From: Oscillospiraceae bacterium
GTDB taxonomy: Bacteria > Bacillota > Clostridia > Oscillospirales > Oscillospiraceae
Length of the DNA: 38,081 nt
Direction: 5' to 3'
Assembly: GCA_017455685.1 (NCBI GenBank)
Contig: JAFSZH010000082.1
Coordinates: forward strand, 1 to 38,081
Shown: positions 1 through 6,890 of the stretch, piece by piece
How positions within the stretch are numbered: position 1 is the stretch's first letter
How the letters are laid out: every line of letters begins with the position of its first letter
The notes under the pieces: model-generated
Database searches by the model: none
What the model saw: only the letters and a program-made list of their open reading frames with translations
Told to the model about the DNA's origin: nothing
Position numbers and translations under genes: made by a program

Positions 1-11
1 CCCCCGCCTGC

Positions 12-82
12 GGGCGGGCCGCGGCGCGGCTCTGGAGTGCCCCCGGCACTCCATTCACGTCCGCGCCGTTCGAATCCCGCCC
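12..82. other. Long, perfectly paired hairpin element of unknown function
   Basis: Three helices stack in one hairpin without a mismatch: 12-18 with 76-82 (7 bp), 23-29 with 61-67 (7 bp), and 34-41 with 45-52 (8 bp, three-base CCC loop). They are separated by two internal loops of the same shape, each 4 bases on one side and 8 on the other (CCGC against GTTCGAAT; CTCT against ATTCACGT). The GTTCGAAT loop resembles a tRNA T-loop, but the T-stem and cloverleaf do not form, so this is not a tRNA. Bases 3-8 can also pair with 13-18, giving an alternative fold. The terminator at 105-125 lies just downstream on the plus strand. It could be a small RNA, a palindromic intergenic repeat or an attachment-site remnant; orientation is undecided. 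The pairing is seen directly; any function is inference. Confidence 0.6.
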
Positions 83-104
83 AAAAGGGCCTATACCAAA
101 AATA

Positions 105-130
105 GCACCCCCCTGGTGGGGGTGCTTTTT
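105..130. terminator. Bidirectional intrinsic terminator
   Basis: An 8-bp stem (105-112 with 118-125, five-base loop) is flanked by an A-run on the left and TTTTT at 126-130. It can end transcription of the minus-strand tRNA-Arg and of anything arriving on the plus strand through the hairpin element at 12-82. Confidence 0.85.
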
Positions 131-134
131 CTGG

Positions 135-208
135 TACGCCGGACGGGATTCGAACCCACGACCTTTGGCTCCGGAGGCCAACACTCTATCCAGCTGAGCT
201 ACCGGCGC
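135..208 (-). tRNA. tRNA-Arg (anticodon CCG)
   Basis: A full cloverleaf can be drawn on the minus strand. The acceptor is GCGCCGG with CCGGCGT, the D-arm is GCTC...GAGT, the anticodon stem is TTGGC/GCCAA around loop CTCCGGA (anticodon CCG, reading CGG), and the T-arm has loop TTCGAAT. The discriminator is A. The 3' CCA is not encoded, unlike the other two tRNAs in this window. A promoter lies at 241-269 and a terminator at 105-130, so it appears to be transcribed alone. Confidence 0.95.
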
Positions 209-240
209 ATTTTTATGCCGCTCTCTTAAGCAGCTTTGTC

Positions 241-269
241 AGTATAGCACACCGACTTTTAAAAGTAAA
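241..269 (-). promoter_or_regulatory. Promoter of tRNA-Arg
   Basis: On the minus strand, TTTACT (264-269) and TATACT (241-246) are separated by 17 bases, about 30 bases upstream of the tRNA 5' end. Confidence 0.7.
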
Positions 270-280
270 GGGATAATTTA

Positions 281-309
281 CCGCGCCGGAAAAGAATTCT
301 CCGGCGCGG
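281..309 (-). terminator. Terminator behind ahcY
   Basis: A 9-bp GC-rich stem (281-289 with 301-309) lies 12 bases past the ahcY stop and is followed on the minus strand by the weak U-tract TAAATTAT. Confidence 0.65.
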
Positions 310-320
310 CTGCGTCCTTT

Positions 321-1556
321 TCAGATCCCAAGATAGGCGATCTGCTCCTCGGTGAGAGCGTCGATGGAAATGCCCAGGGTCTCCAGCTTCTTCCGGGCGA
401 TAGACTCGTCGATCTCGGCGGGGACCCGGATCACGCCGGGCTTCAGCTCGTCCCGGTGCCGGGCGATATACCGGGCGCACATGGCCTGCACGGCGAAGCT
501 CATATCCATGATCTCCGCCGGGTGTCCGTCTCCGGAGGCCAGATTCACCAGCCGTCCCTCCGCCAGCAGGTACACCGTTCTGCCGTTGGGCAGCACGAAG
601 CCCTCAATGTTATGCCGCGCCTCGAAGCGGTCCACAGCCATCTCCCGCAGGGCCGCGGCGTTGACCTCCACGTCAAAGTGACCGGCGTTGGAGAGAATGG
701 CCCCGTCCTTCAGCAGCGGGAAGTGCTCCGGCCCCACCACGTTGCTGCAGCCGGTGACGGTGACGAAGATATCTCCCAGCCGGGCCGCCTCGGACATGGG
801 CAGGACGGTATAGCCGTCCATGTGGGCTTCGATGGCTTTTACCGGGTCGATCTCCGTGACGATGACCCGGGCGCCCATGCCCCGGGCGCGCATGGCCACG
901 CCCTTGCCGCACCAGCCGTAGCCGCTGACCACCACCTGTTTGCCCGCCACGATCAGATTGGTGGTGCGCATGATGCCGTCCCATACGGACTGACCGGTGC
1001 CGTAGCGGTTATCAAAGAGGTGCTTGCAGTCGGCGTCGTTCACCAGCATCATGGGGAATTTCAGTTCCCCGGCCCGGGCCATGGCCTGCAGGCGAAGGAT
1101 GCCGGTGGTGGTCTCCTCGCAGCCGCCCAGGACGCCCTCGATCAGTCCGGGGAAGCGGGTGTGCATTCCGTGGACCAGATCGCCGCCGTCGTCGATGATG
1201 ATATTGGGCCCCGGCGCCAGCACGGAGTCGATGTCCGCTTCGTACTCCTCCGGGGAAGCGCCGTGATGGGCAAAGACCTCCATGCCTCCCGAGACGAGGG
1301 CGGCGGCCACGTCGTCCTGGGTGGAAAGCGGATTGCTGCCTGTGACGAACATCTCCGCCCCGGCCATCTCCATGACACGGCAGAGCCAGGCGGTCTTGGC
1401 TTCCAGATGGACGGAAAGGGCCACCTTCAGGCCTTCCAGCGGGCGCTCTTTCCGGAAATCCTCGGCGATGGAAGCCAGCACGGGCATATGATCGGCCGCC
1501 CAGCGGATCTTTTTCTCACCGGAGGGGGCAAGGGTGATATCGGCAATGTGACTCAT
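321..1556 (-). CDS. ahcY: Adenosylhomocysteinase
   Basis: Hydrolyses S-adenosylhomocysteine reversibly to adenosine and homocysteine in the cytoplasm, relieving product inhibition of SAM-dependent methyltransferases. The 411-residue protein has the family landmarks: His50 in SVHLEAKTAWL, Asp122/Asp123 in IDDGGDL, Glu147/Glu148 in GGCEETTTG, Lys178 and Asp182 in the DCKHLFDNRYG segment, and the NAD-binding loop SGYGWCGKG near residues 211-219. It belongs to the short form (about 410 residues) known from Thermotoga and archaea, which lacks the roughly 40-residue insertion of many bacterial and eukaryotic enzymes. Some short-form relatives prefer S-inosylhomocysteine, so the exact substrate is not fixed by sequence. 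The start is ATG with AGGAGG eight bases upstream. It is monocistronic, between its own promoter (1582-1611) and terminator. Confidence 0.95.
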   Translation of the reverse strand: MSHIADITLAPSGEKKIRWAADHMPVLASIAEDFRKERPLEGLKVALSVHLEAKTAWLCRVMEMAGAEMFVTGSNPLSTQDDVAAALVSGGMEVFAHHGASPEEYEADIDSVLAPGPNIIIDDGGDLVHGMHTRFPGLIEGVLGGCEETTTGILRLQAMARAGELKFPMMLVNDADCKHLFDNRYGTGQSVWDGIMRTTNLIVAGKQVVVSGYGWCGKGVAMRARGMGARVIVTEIDPVKAIEAHMDGYTVLPMSEAARLGDIFVTVTGCSNVVGPEHFPLLKDGAILSNAGHFDVEVNAAALREMAVDRFEARHNIEGFVLPNGRTVYLLAEGRLVNLASGDGHPAEIMDMSFAVQAMCARYIARHRDELKPGVIRVPAEIDESIARKKLETLGISIDALTEEQIAYLGI

Positions 1557-1581
1557 ATTTCATCCTCCTGTCAACGGCCCT

Positions 1582-1611
1582 ATCATACCATCCGGACCGG
1601 GTTCTACGCAA
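1582..1611 (-). promoter_or_regulatory. Promoter of ahcY
   Basis: Minus-strand TTGCGT (1606-1611) and TATGAT (1582-1587) with an 18-base spacer, about 25 bases upstream of the ahcY start. No SAH riboswitch can be fitted in the short leader. Confidence 0.55.
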
Positions 1612-1623
1612 CTGCTTTGCAGG

Positions 1624-1652
1624 AAAAAGAGGCGCCGAAGCGCCTCTTTTTT
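1624..1652. terminator. Bidirectional terminator behind the spoIIE operon
   Basis: A 7-bp GAGGCGC/GCGCCTC stem (1629-1635 with 1640-1646, loop CGAA) is flanked by A and T runs on both sides. The minus-strand transcript of the 135-residue protein gene ends here. Confidence 0.85.
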
Positions 1653-2059
1653 CACATGACGCGGGCCATCTGCACCATAACCCAGGCCAGGGCCGCCGCT
1701 GCCGCCCCCGCCACCGCGTAGAGCGCATTGCGCAGCCGGGGCAGCAGAGCGCTCCATCGGGACCCGCCGGTCAGGAGATACCCGCTGACGGCCTGCTGCG
1801 CCTGGCGCAGCACCTCCTGCTGGCTGACGCCGGTCTCGCCGGCATAGTCCTCCCGCACGATAAAGATCGCCTGTTCAAAGATCTTCGGGTCCGGCGACTT
1901 GACCACGATGATCCGTTTGGAAATACCCTTGACCACCAATCCGCCCCCTTCCGCTTCTTCCGGTGGATTATACAAGGATTCCCGTTTCAGGCCGGTTTTA
2001 GTCCGGGCAAACGCAGCTTTTCCCCGCAGTGTCCGGGCCACGCCTTCAAACAGATTCAC
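1652..2059 (-). CDS. Small protein with one C-terminal membrane segment, coupled to spoIIE
   Basis: I do not recognise a named family with certainty. The 135-residue product has a basic N-terminus, a central soluble part containing the stretch KSPDPKIFEQAIFIVREDY (roughly residues 54-72), and one hydrophobic helix near the C-terminus (about residues 113-130), so it is probably tail-anchored. Its GTG start overlaps the TGA that ends the full-length spoIIE frame (GTGA), which implies translational coupling and a shared sporulation-period transcript. The terminator sits immediately after the stop. A role in sporulation is inferred only from that coupling. Note that translation of this gene may suffer from the TAG codon 140 bases upstream in spoIIE. 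Confidence 0.75.
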   Translation of the reverse strand: MNLFEGVARTLRGKAAFARTKTGLKRESLYNPPEEAEGGGLVVKGISKRIIVVKSPDPKIFEQAIFIVREDYAGETGVSQQEVLRQAQQAVSGYLLTGGSRWSALLPRLRNALYAVAGAAAAALAWVMVQMARVM

Positions 2060-4389
2060 GCTCTCTCCTCCACCCGCACGGCCAGCACGGTCATATCATC
2101 GGAATATCCGTAGCGCTCGCCCGCCTGCCGAATCACGCTCCTGGCCAGTGCCCGGGTGTCGGTGCCCTCAAACTCCATGAGCATGTCCCGGAGCCACTAA
2201 TCGTCCTGGGAGGACACCACGCCGTCGCTGGCAATGAGCGCCACTCCGCCGGGCTTGATGCGCATGCGCACCACGTCCGGGGGCTCGCCCTCCTCCGCCA
2301 GAATGCCCGCCGCCATGGTCACACCCTTGATGCGCCGGACTATCTTGCCGCTGCGGATGTAAGAGGGCGCCGCGCCGTATTTATAGAACCCCGCCTGGCC
2401 GGTGAACAGGTCCACGCACATGAGGTCCACAGTGGCGTAGCCCCAGTTCTCCCCGTTTTTCAGCAGCATGACGGAGTTGAGCAGCTTCATGGCCGTGCCG
2501 GGCTCCACCCCGGAGCGGAGGAAGCGCTCCAAAATCCGCACAACGGAGATGGACTCCTTCGCCGCCTCCTCCCCGCTGCCCATGCTGTCGGACAGCACCA
2601 CGCAGAGCACTCCCTGCTCGGTCTTGAAATAGGTGCCCCGGTCGCCGGAGACCGGCTCGCCCTCCTTTTTCATGGCGGCCACGCCCACGGACACCGCCAA
2701 GGGCTCCGCCTCCAGAAGCACCATCTTCCCCTGTTCCCGATTGGAAGCTGCCGGGCGGCACATACGCACTCCCAGAGTCTCGGAGATCCGGTCAAGATAG
2801 TCGCTCTCCCGGGTGAGGATGGGAAGTCGGGCGCTCTCTACCACCGCGTGGAGACGGCCACTCGGGTCCCGGAACACGGACACGGAAGCGTTCACGTCCT
2901 TACTGTTCAGGTAGCGCAGCAGCCGCCGCTCCCCCAGCGGGTCGGTCCCGGCGGCGCAGCGCAGGTCCTCGGACACCGCGTCCAGCACGCCGGCCAGGTA
3001 GCGGTACTGGCCGTAGGCCGCCGTCCGGTTTTCCTCCAGCCGGGTCTTCAGCTGGCGGCGGTAAATGAGCGCACGGAGCTCCATGTTCACCGCCGCGATA
3101 AAGCTCTCGGCCCGTCGGCAGTTTTCCCGGAAGCGCTCCGGAAGATCCGCGCTCTCCAGCCGTCCCCGGCGGCGCATGGCATCCGTGGCGTCGTTGAGCA
3201 TATTCAGCGTGTCCACGTAGTTGAGCTGCCAGCACTCGCCTTTTTTCGGGCAGGCGGCGCACACCGCTTCCGCCGCCCGGTCGTAAATGGTAGCCACGTC
3301 CGCATCGTTGGAGCCGCTCTCCGCGCTGCGCCGGACCGTCTCATACAGCTCCCGGAAGGCCTCTGCCAGTTCCCGGGTGCGGCCGGAGGTGTAGTACCGC
3401 AGGCCGCTCTCCCCCAGTCCCGCCGCCGGCTGCCGTACGCCGGACACGGCCATGGTCATGGCCCCGGCGGGCAGGATCAGAAAGATCACGCTGGCCGCGA
3501 ATGCTTCGTACAGCGCCGGGAGGCAGGGGTTGGTCTCCCAGCTCCAGAACACCGCCAGGGTGTTGGCCGCCAGATAGATCAGCAGGAACAGCAGCCGTCC
3601 CTGCCGTTTCAGCGCTCCGGAGAGCAGCCCGGCAAAGCCGTAGCACACGGTGAAGAGCGCAGCTTCCCCGGCGGCCAGGTCCATGGAAAGGCCCGTGATC
3701 ACGCCCACAAAGGCTCCGGTCATGCTCCCGCCGCCGAAGGCCGCCACCATCACGCAGAAAACCGCCAGCACCCGCCCCACGCATACCGCGTCAAAGAGGG
3801 TGATCCGGCTCAGCGCCATGAGAAAGCAGCACAGCAGCAGTACGCCTCCCGCGTCCCGGCGCAGCTCGTCCTGCTCCCGTCTGGCCGGAACGGAGGACAG
3901 GGCCATCACGAAGAGGTAGGCCCCCAGGCCTGTGAGCATGACCTCGGTAAGCAGCTCCACCAGAGCCTGGAGCCGGAAGAGCCGGCCGTACAGATTCAGC
4001 GCCCCGGTGGCCGCCATCACGGCGGAGGCCGCCGCCGGCATGAACCAGATCTTCCGACCGCTCCGGGTCTCCCGGCACAGGAAGGCGATGGTGTAGGTCA
4101 TCACCAGCGCCGCCAGATACCGCAGCGACCAGCCCACGCCGCCGGAGACCACGTAGCCAAGCCCGGCCCCCAGCAGGCACATCAATCCGCCCACGCCGCC
4201 CCCGGCCCGGGCGGCCATGGCCACGCCGAAGGGCCCGCAGCTGCCGAAGATCCGCACGTTTCCTGTCACAAAACCCAGGGCAAAGTGGGTAAACAGCGAA
4301 GCGGTGCGGATCGCCGCGGGCCGGTTGATCCTCAGCTTTCTCTGTTCCAGCGGGTTTTTTATCCCCATGATCCTGCCATCCACCGACAT
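2056..4389 (-). pseudogene. spoIIE: Stage II sporulation protein E (serine phosphatase), interrupted by an in-frame TAG
   Basis: SpoIIE dephosphorylates SpoIIAA in the forespore to free sigma-F and also sits at the polar septum. The N-terminal third is a run of hydrophobic helices as in the family; a central domain and a C-terminal PP2C phosphatase domain follow. Recognisable phosphatase motifs are SDSMGSG, GYATVDLMCVDL, YGAAPSYI and IASDGVV. At 2197-2199 the frame meets TAG. Beyond it the same frame continues without a shift for 46 residues, starting WLRDML and including YSDDMTVLAVRV, the final metal-binding Asp motif, up to TGA at 2056-2058. Stopping at TAG gives a product truncated inside the PP2C fold. 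I place the start at ATG 4389, because GGAGGAG lies six bases before it; an upstream ATG at 4404 would put that site inside the gene. The motif usually reads SDGMG; here Ser replaces Gly. Confidence 0.85.
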
Positions 4390-4570
4390 CAAGCACTCCT
4401 CCATGCATCGTTTTGATGGCTCTGATGATACCCCGGCCCGGGTTCAAAGGCAGTCATACGGCGCTGTTGGATTTGTGTTTTTCTCTTTCGGAAATGGGCG
4501 GAAATAAGGCCCCGGCGCGGTACCGGGTCCGGCCGGGGCGGAGGATCGCTCTTTCATTTCCCGCGCAAAA

Positions 4571-4596
4571 AAGCGGAGAGCCAACGCTCTCCGCTT
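4571..4596 (-). terminator. Terminator behind the GNAT gene
   Basis: A stem of at least 9 bp (4573-4581 with 4586-4594, loop CAAC) begins immediately after the acetyltransferase TAA and is followed on the minus strand by a T-run (AAAAAA at 4567-4572 on the plus strand). It separates this operon from spoIIE. The rest of the 4390-4570 gap shows no gene. Confidence 0.85.
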
Positions 4597-5130
4597 TTAC
4601 GCTTCCCGTTTCGTTTTGTATTTCCGGTAGGAGTTCCGGGGCCGGGGCTCCGGCTTATGCTCGGACAGGGGCGTTTCATACACGCTCACCAGCTGAAAAC
4701 CGTTTTTCTCAATGACCCGGTTGCTGCCGATGTTTTCCGTGTCCGCCTCGATGACGATGGTATCAAAGCCGTCCCGGAAAAGCTCGTCCGTCACTGCGCT
4801 CAGGGCCTCGGTCATATACCCGCGGCCCCAATAGGCCCGGCCGGAGCAATAGCCCAGCACCGGGCTGCCGCGGTGATACCCCACCACGTCGATCATGCCG
4901 ATGAGTCTGCCCTCGCTCCTGAGCTCGATGCCCCAGCGGTAGGTCTCCGGCCTGTCGTATTCCTCCAGCCAGATCCCCAGGATCCGTGCGGTCTGCTCCG
5001 GGCTCTCGTGGGGGAACCAGGAGAGATACCGGGTCACCTCCGCATCGGAGGCCCAGCACTCGTAGATCCGCTCCGCATCCTCCGGCCGGAATCGGCGCAG
5101 AAGCAGGCGCTCGGTTTCCAGCTCGCGCAT
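4597..5130 (-). CDS. GNAT-family N-acetyltransferase (RimJ/RimL-like)
   Basis: This 177-residue single-domain protein transfers an acetyl group from acetyl-CoA to an amine; the substrate cannot be told from sequence. It begins RELETERLLLRRF, typical of the RimJ/RimL group, has the acetyl-CoA pyrophosphate loop YWGRGYMTEAL, and ends the fold with NRVIEKNGF. I prefer the ATG at 5130, eight bases after GGAGG, over a GTG at 5139 that overlaps the ribosome site. It is the last gene of the uvrA-recD2-comFC-mreB run, 37 bases behind mreB, and stops directly at a terminator. Relatives in this position could modify ribosomal proteins, antibiotics or small molecules; none is favoured. Confidence 0.9.
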   Translation of the reverse strand: MRELETERLLLRRFRPEDAERIYECWASDAEVTRYLSWFPHESPEQTARILGIWLEEYDRPETYRWGIELRSEGRLIGMIDVVGYHRGSPVLGYCSGRAYWGRGYMTEALSAVTDELFRDGFDTIVIEADTENIGSNRVIEKNGFQLVSVYETPLSEHKPEPRPRNSYRKYKTKREA

Positions 5131-5167
5131 AATGGTCACCTCCGGGTGTTTTTCGAATCGCGGGCGC

Positions 5168-6211
5168 TTATTTCACGCCGGAGTCCAGCTGACGGCGGCG
5201 GGCGAAGTTCATCATGCCGTCGGTCATGCTGTCCAGCCGGGAAAGCATGCGGCCCGCGCCGTAGGCGGTGCAGGAAAGGGCGTCGTCCACCACGTGGGCG
5301 GCGATACCGGTACGCTCGGTGACCAGCTTGTCCAGACCGTAGAGCAAACTGCCGCCGCCGGAGAGCACCACGCCGTTCTCGGAGATATCCGCCACCAGCT
5401 CGGGGGGCGTGCGCTCCAGCACCATGTGGATGGTCTCCAGAATGGTCTCCACCGGCTCGGAGAGGGCTTCCACCATCTCATCGGAGTTGATGGTCACCGT
5501 CCGGGGCAGGCCGGTCATCAGGCAGCGGCCCTTGACCTCCTCGTAGCTGACCTCCGGGCGCTCCTTGACGCAGCCGATGGTCTTTTTCAGATCCTCCGCC
5601 GTGCGGCTGCCGATGAGCAGGTTGTGCTTGCGGCGGATGTATTTGATGATGGCCTCGTCAAAGGCGGCGCCGGCGGTCTTGATGGACTCGGACACCACCA
5701 CGCCGTTGAGGGAGACCACCGCAGCCTCGGTGGTGCCGCCGCCCACGTCGATGATCATGTGGCCGTCGGGCCGGTTCACGTCCAGACCGGCGCCTACGGC
5801 CGTGGCCACGGCGGACTGGACCAGATAGACCTTCCGGCCGCCGCCCTCGATAACGGCGTCCATGATGGCCCGCTCCTCCACGCCGGAGATGCCGCCGGGA
5901 ACGCAAACCAGCACCCGGGGCTTGAAGAGGCTGAAGCTGGTGACCCGGCGGATCAGCTCACGAAGCATGGCTGCGGTCATGTCATAGTCGGAGATCACTC
6001 CTGCGGCGATGGGATGCACCGCCACGATGTTGGCGGGAGTGCGGCCCAGCATCTTTCTGGCTTCCTCGCCCACCTTAATGAGATGGCCGTCCTGCCGGTC
6101 CACCGCCACGATGGTGGGCTCCCGGAGACGGATGCCCTTGCCGCTGACGTACAGCAGCGTGGTATCGGTGCCCAGGTCGATGGCTATATCCCGTTCAACA
6201 AAAAACATCAT
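5168..6211 (-). CDS. mreB: MreB/Mbl-family actin-like cell-shape protein
   Basis: A bacterial actin that polymerises along the membrane and guides side-wall peptidoglycan synthesis. The 347-residue length is normal. The nucleotide-binding signatures are present: IDLGTDTTLLYVSGKGI near the N-terminus (phosphate 1), IIDVGGGTTEAAV (phosphate 2), and LSGGGSLLYGLDKL (adenosine site). The N-terminal MMFFVERDIAID lacks an obvious amphipathic helix. DLGTDTTLLYV departs from the common DLGTANTLVYV, so this may be one of several paralogues, and mbl or mreBH are possible names. mreC, mreD and minCD, the usual neighbours, are absent; instead it lies 13 bases behind comFC. GAGGTG about nine bases before the ATG supports the start. 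Confidence 0.93.
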   Translation of the reverse strand: MMFFVERDIAIDLGTDTTLLYVSGKGIRLREPTIVAVDRQDGHLIKVGEEARKMLGRTPANIVAVHPIAAGVISDYDMTAAMLRELIRRVTSFSLFKPRVLVCVPGGISGVEERAIMDAVIEGGGRKVYLVQSAVATAVGAGLDVNRPDGHMIIDVGGGTTEAAVVSLNGVVVSESIKTAGAAFDEAIIKYIRRKHNLLIGSRTAEDLKKTIGCVKERPEVSYEEVKGRCLMTGLPRTVTINSDEMVEALSEPVETILETIHMVLERTPPELVADISENGVVLSGGGSLLYGLDKLVTERTGIAAHVVDDALSCTAYGAGRMLSRLDSMTDGMMNFARRRQLDSGVK

Positions 6212-6224
6212 ATCTCAAAACACC

Positions 6225-6890
6225 TCATTGTCTTTTTTCTTTGTTTTTGCGCGGCGTGGCGACGGCGGCGGCCAGGACCTCCTCCGCGCCGGCGAGCATC
6301 AGCATTCTGGCGCATTCGGAGACCGTGGCGCCGGTGGTGACCACGTCGTCTATCAGCAGGACGCGTTTCCCCCGCACCGGGTTCGGGTCGATCACCCGGT
6401 AACAACCGGACACGTTGGCCCGCCGGGCCTCCGGCGTGCGGATGCCGGACTGGGGCGGGATCTCCCGGATCTTTTCCAGAAGGGGCTCGGCCTCAGTCCC
6501 CAGCTCCTCCGCCGCAGCCTCCGCCAGGATCCCGGCCTGGTCGTAGCCCCGGCGGCGCAGCCGTTTCCGGCTCAGCGGCACCCAGGTGATCACGTCAAAG
6601 CTCCGCTCCTCCTCCCGCAGCTTCCGGGCGATCATCCGTCCGTAGACCCTGCCCCGGGCGGGAGCGCCGTGGAACTTGAAGCGCAGGATGGACGCTCGGA
6701 CAACGCCCTCGTAATACAGCGGCGCGGTGACAGAGGAGACAAAATCCGCTTTCCGCTTTTCCGGGCCGGTATAGGGCAGGTCCTTCCGGCAGTCGGGGCA
6801 GACCTCCTCCGACGGCCGGGAGAGCACCTTTCCGCAAAAGGGGCATTTGGGCGGAAAGAGGAAATCCAGAACGGCGGTCAGGGCGCTCAT
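6225..6890 (-). CDS. comFC: ComF-family phosphoribosyltransferase-like protein
   Basis: ComFC-type proteins act in DNA uptake and handling of single-stranded DNA during natural transformation in the cytoplasm. The 221-residue protein starts with a four-cysteine zinc-binding knuckle (Cys16, Cys19, Cys31, Cys34), followed by a type I phosphoribosyltransferase fold ending in the PRPP loop VLLIDDVVTTGAT, with SGxRxPEARRANVSG before it. Its ATG overlaps the TGA of recD2 (ATGA), so the two are translationally coupled. comFA and comFB are not in the window. Many non-competent clostridia keep a lone comFC, so competence should not be assumed. Confidence 0.92.
   Translation of the reverse strand: MSALTAVLDFLFPPKCPFCGKVLSRPSEEVCPDCRKDLPYTGPEKRKADFVSSVTAPLYYEGVVRASILRFKFHGAPARGRVYGRMIARKLREEERSFDVITWVPLSRKRLRRRGYDQAGILAEAAAEELGTEAEPLLEKIREIPPQSGIRTPEARRANVSGCYRVIDPNPVRGKRVLLIDDVVTTGATVSECARMLMLAGAEEVLAAAVATPRKNKEKRQ

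Noticed and set aside
1-82. A degenerate tRNA gene suggested by GTTCGAATCCCGCC
   Set aside because: The bases before the loop do not pair with those after it as a T-stem, and no anticodon or D-arm can be drawn; the region forms the extended hairpin instead.
2197-4404. Treating spoIIE as a naturally short protein ending at TAG
   Set aside because: The same frame continues with SpoIIE-specific sequence to a TGA that overlaps the next start, so the TAG is an interruption and not the native end.
2029-4416. A 795-codon plus-strand open frame opposite spoIIE
   Set aside because: Same antisense shadow effect; composition is biased to His/Gly/Gln/Pro, and spoIIE motifs on the other strand are clear.
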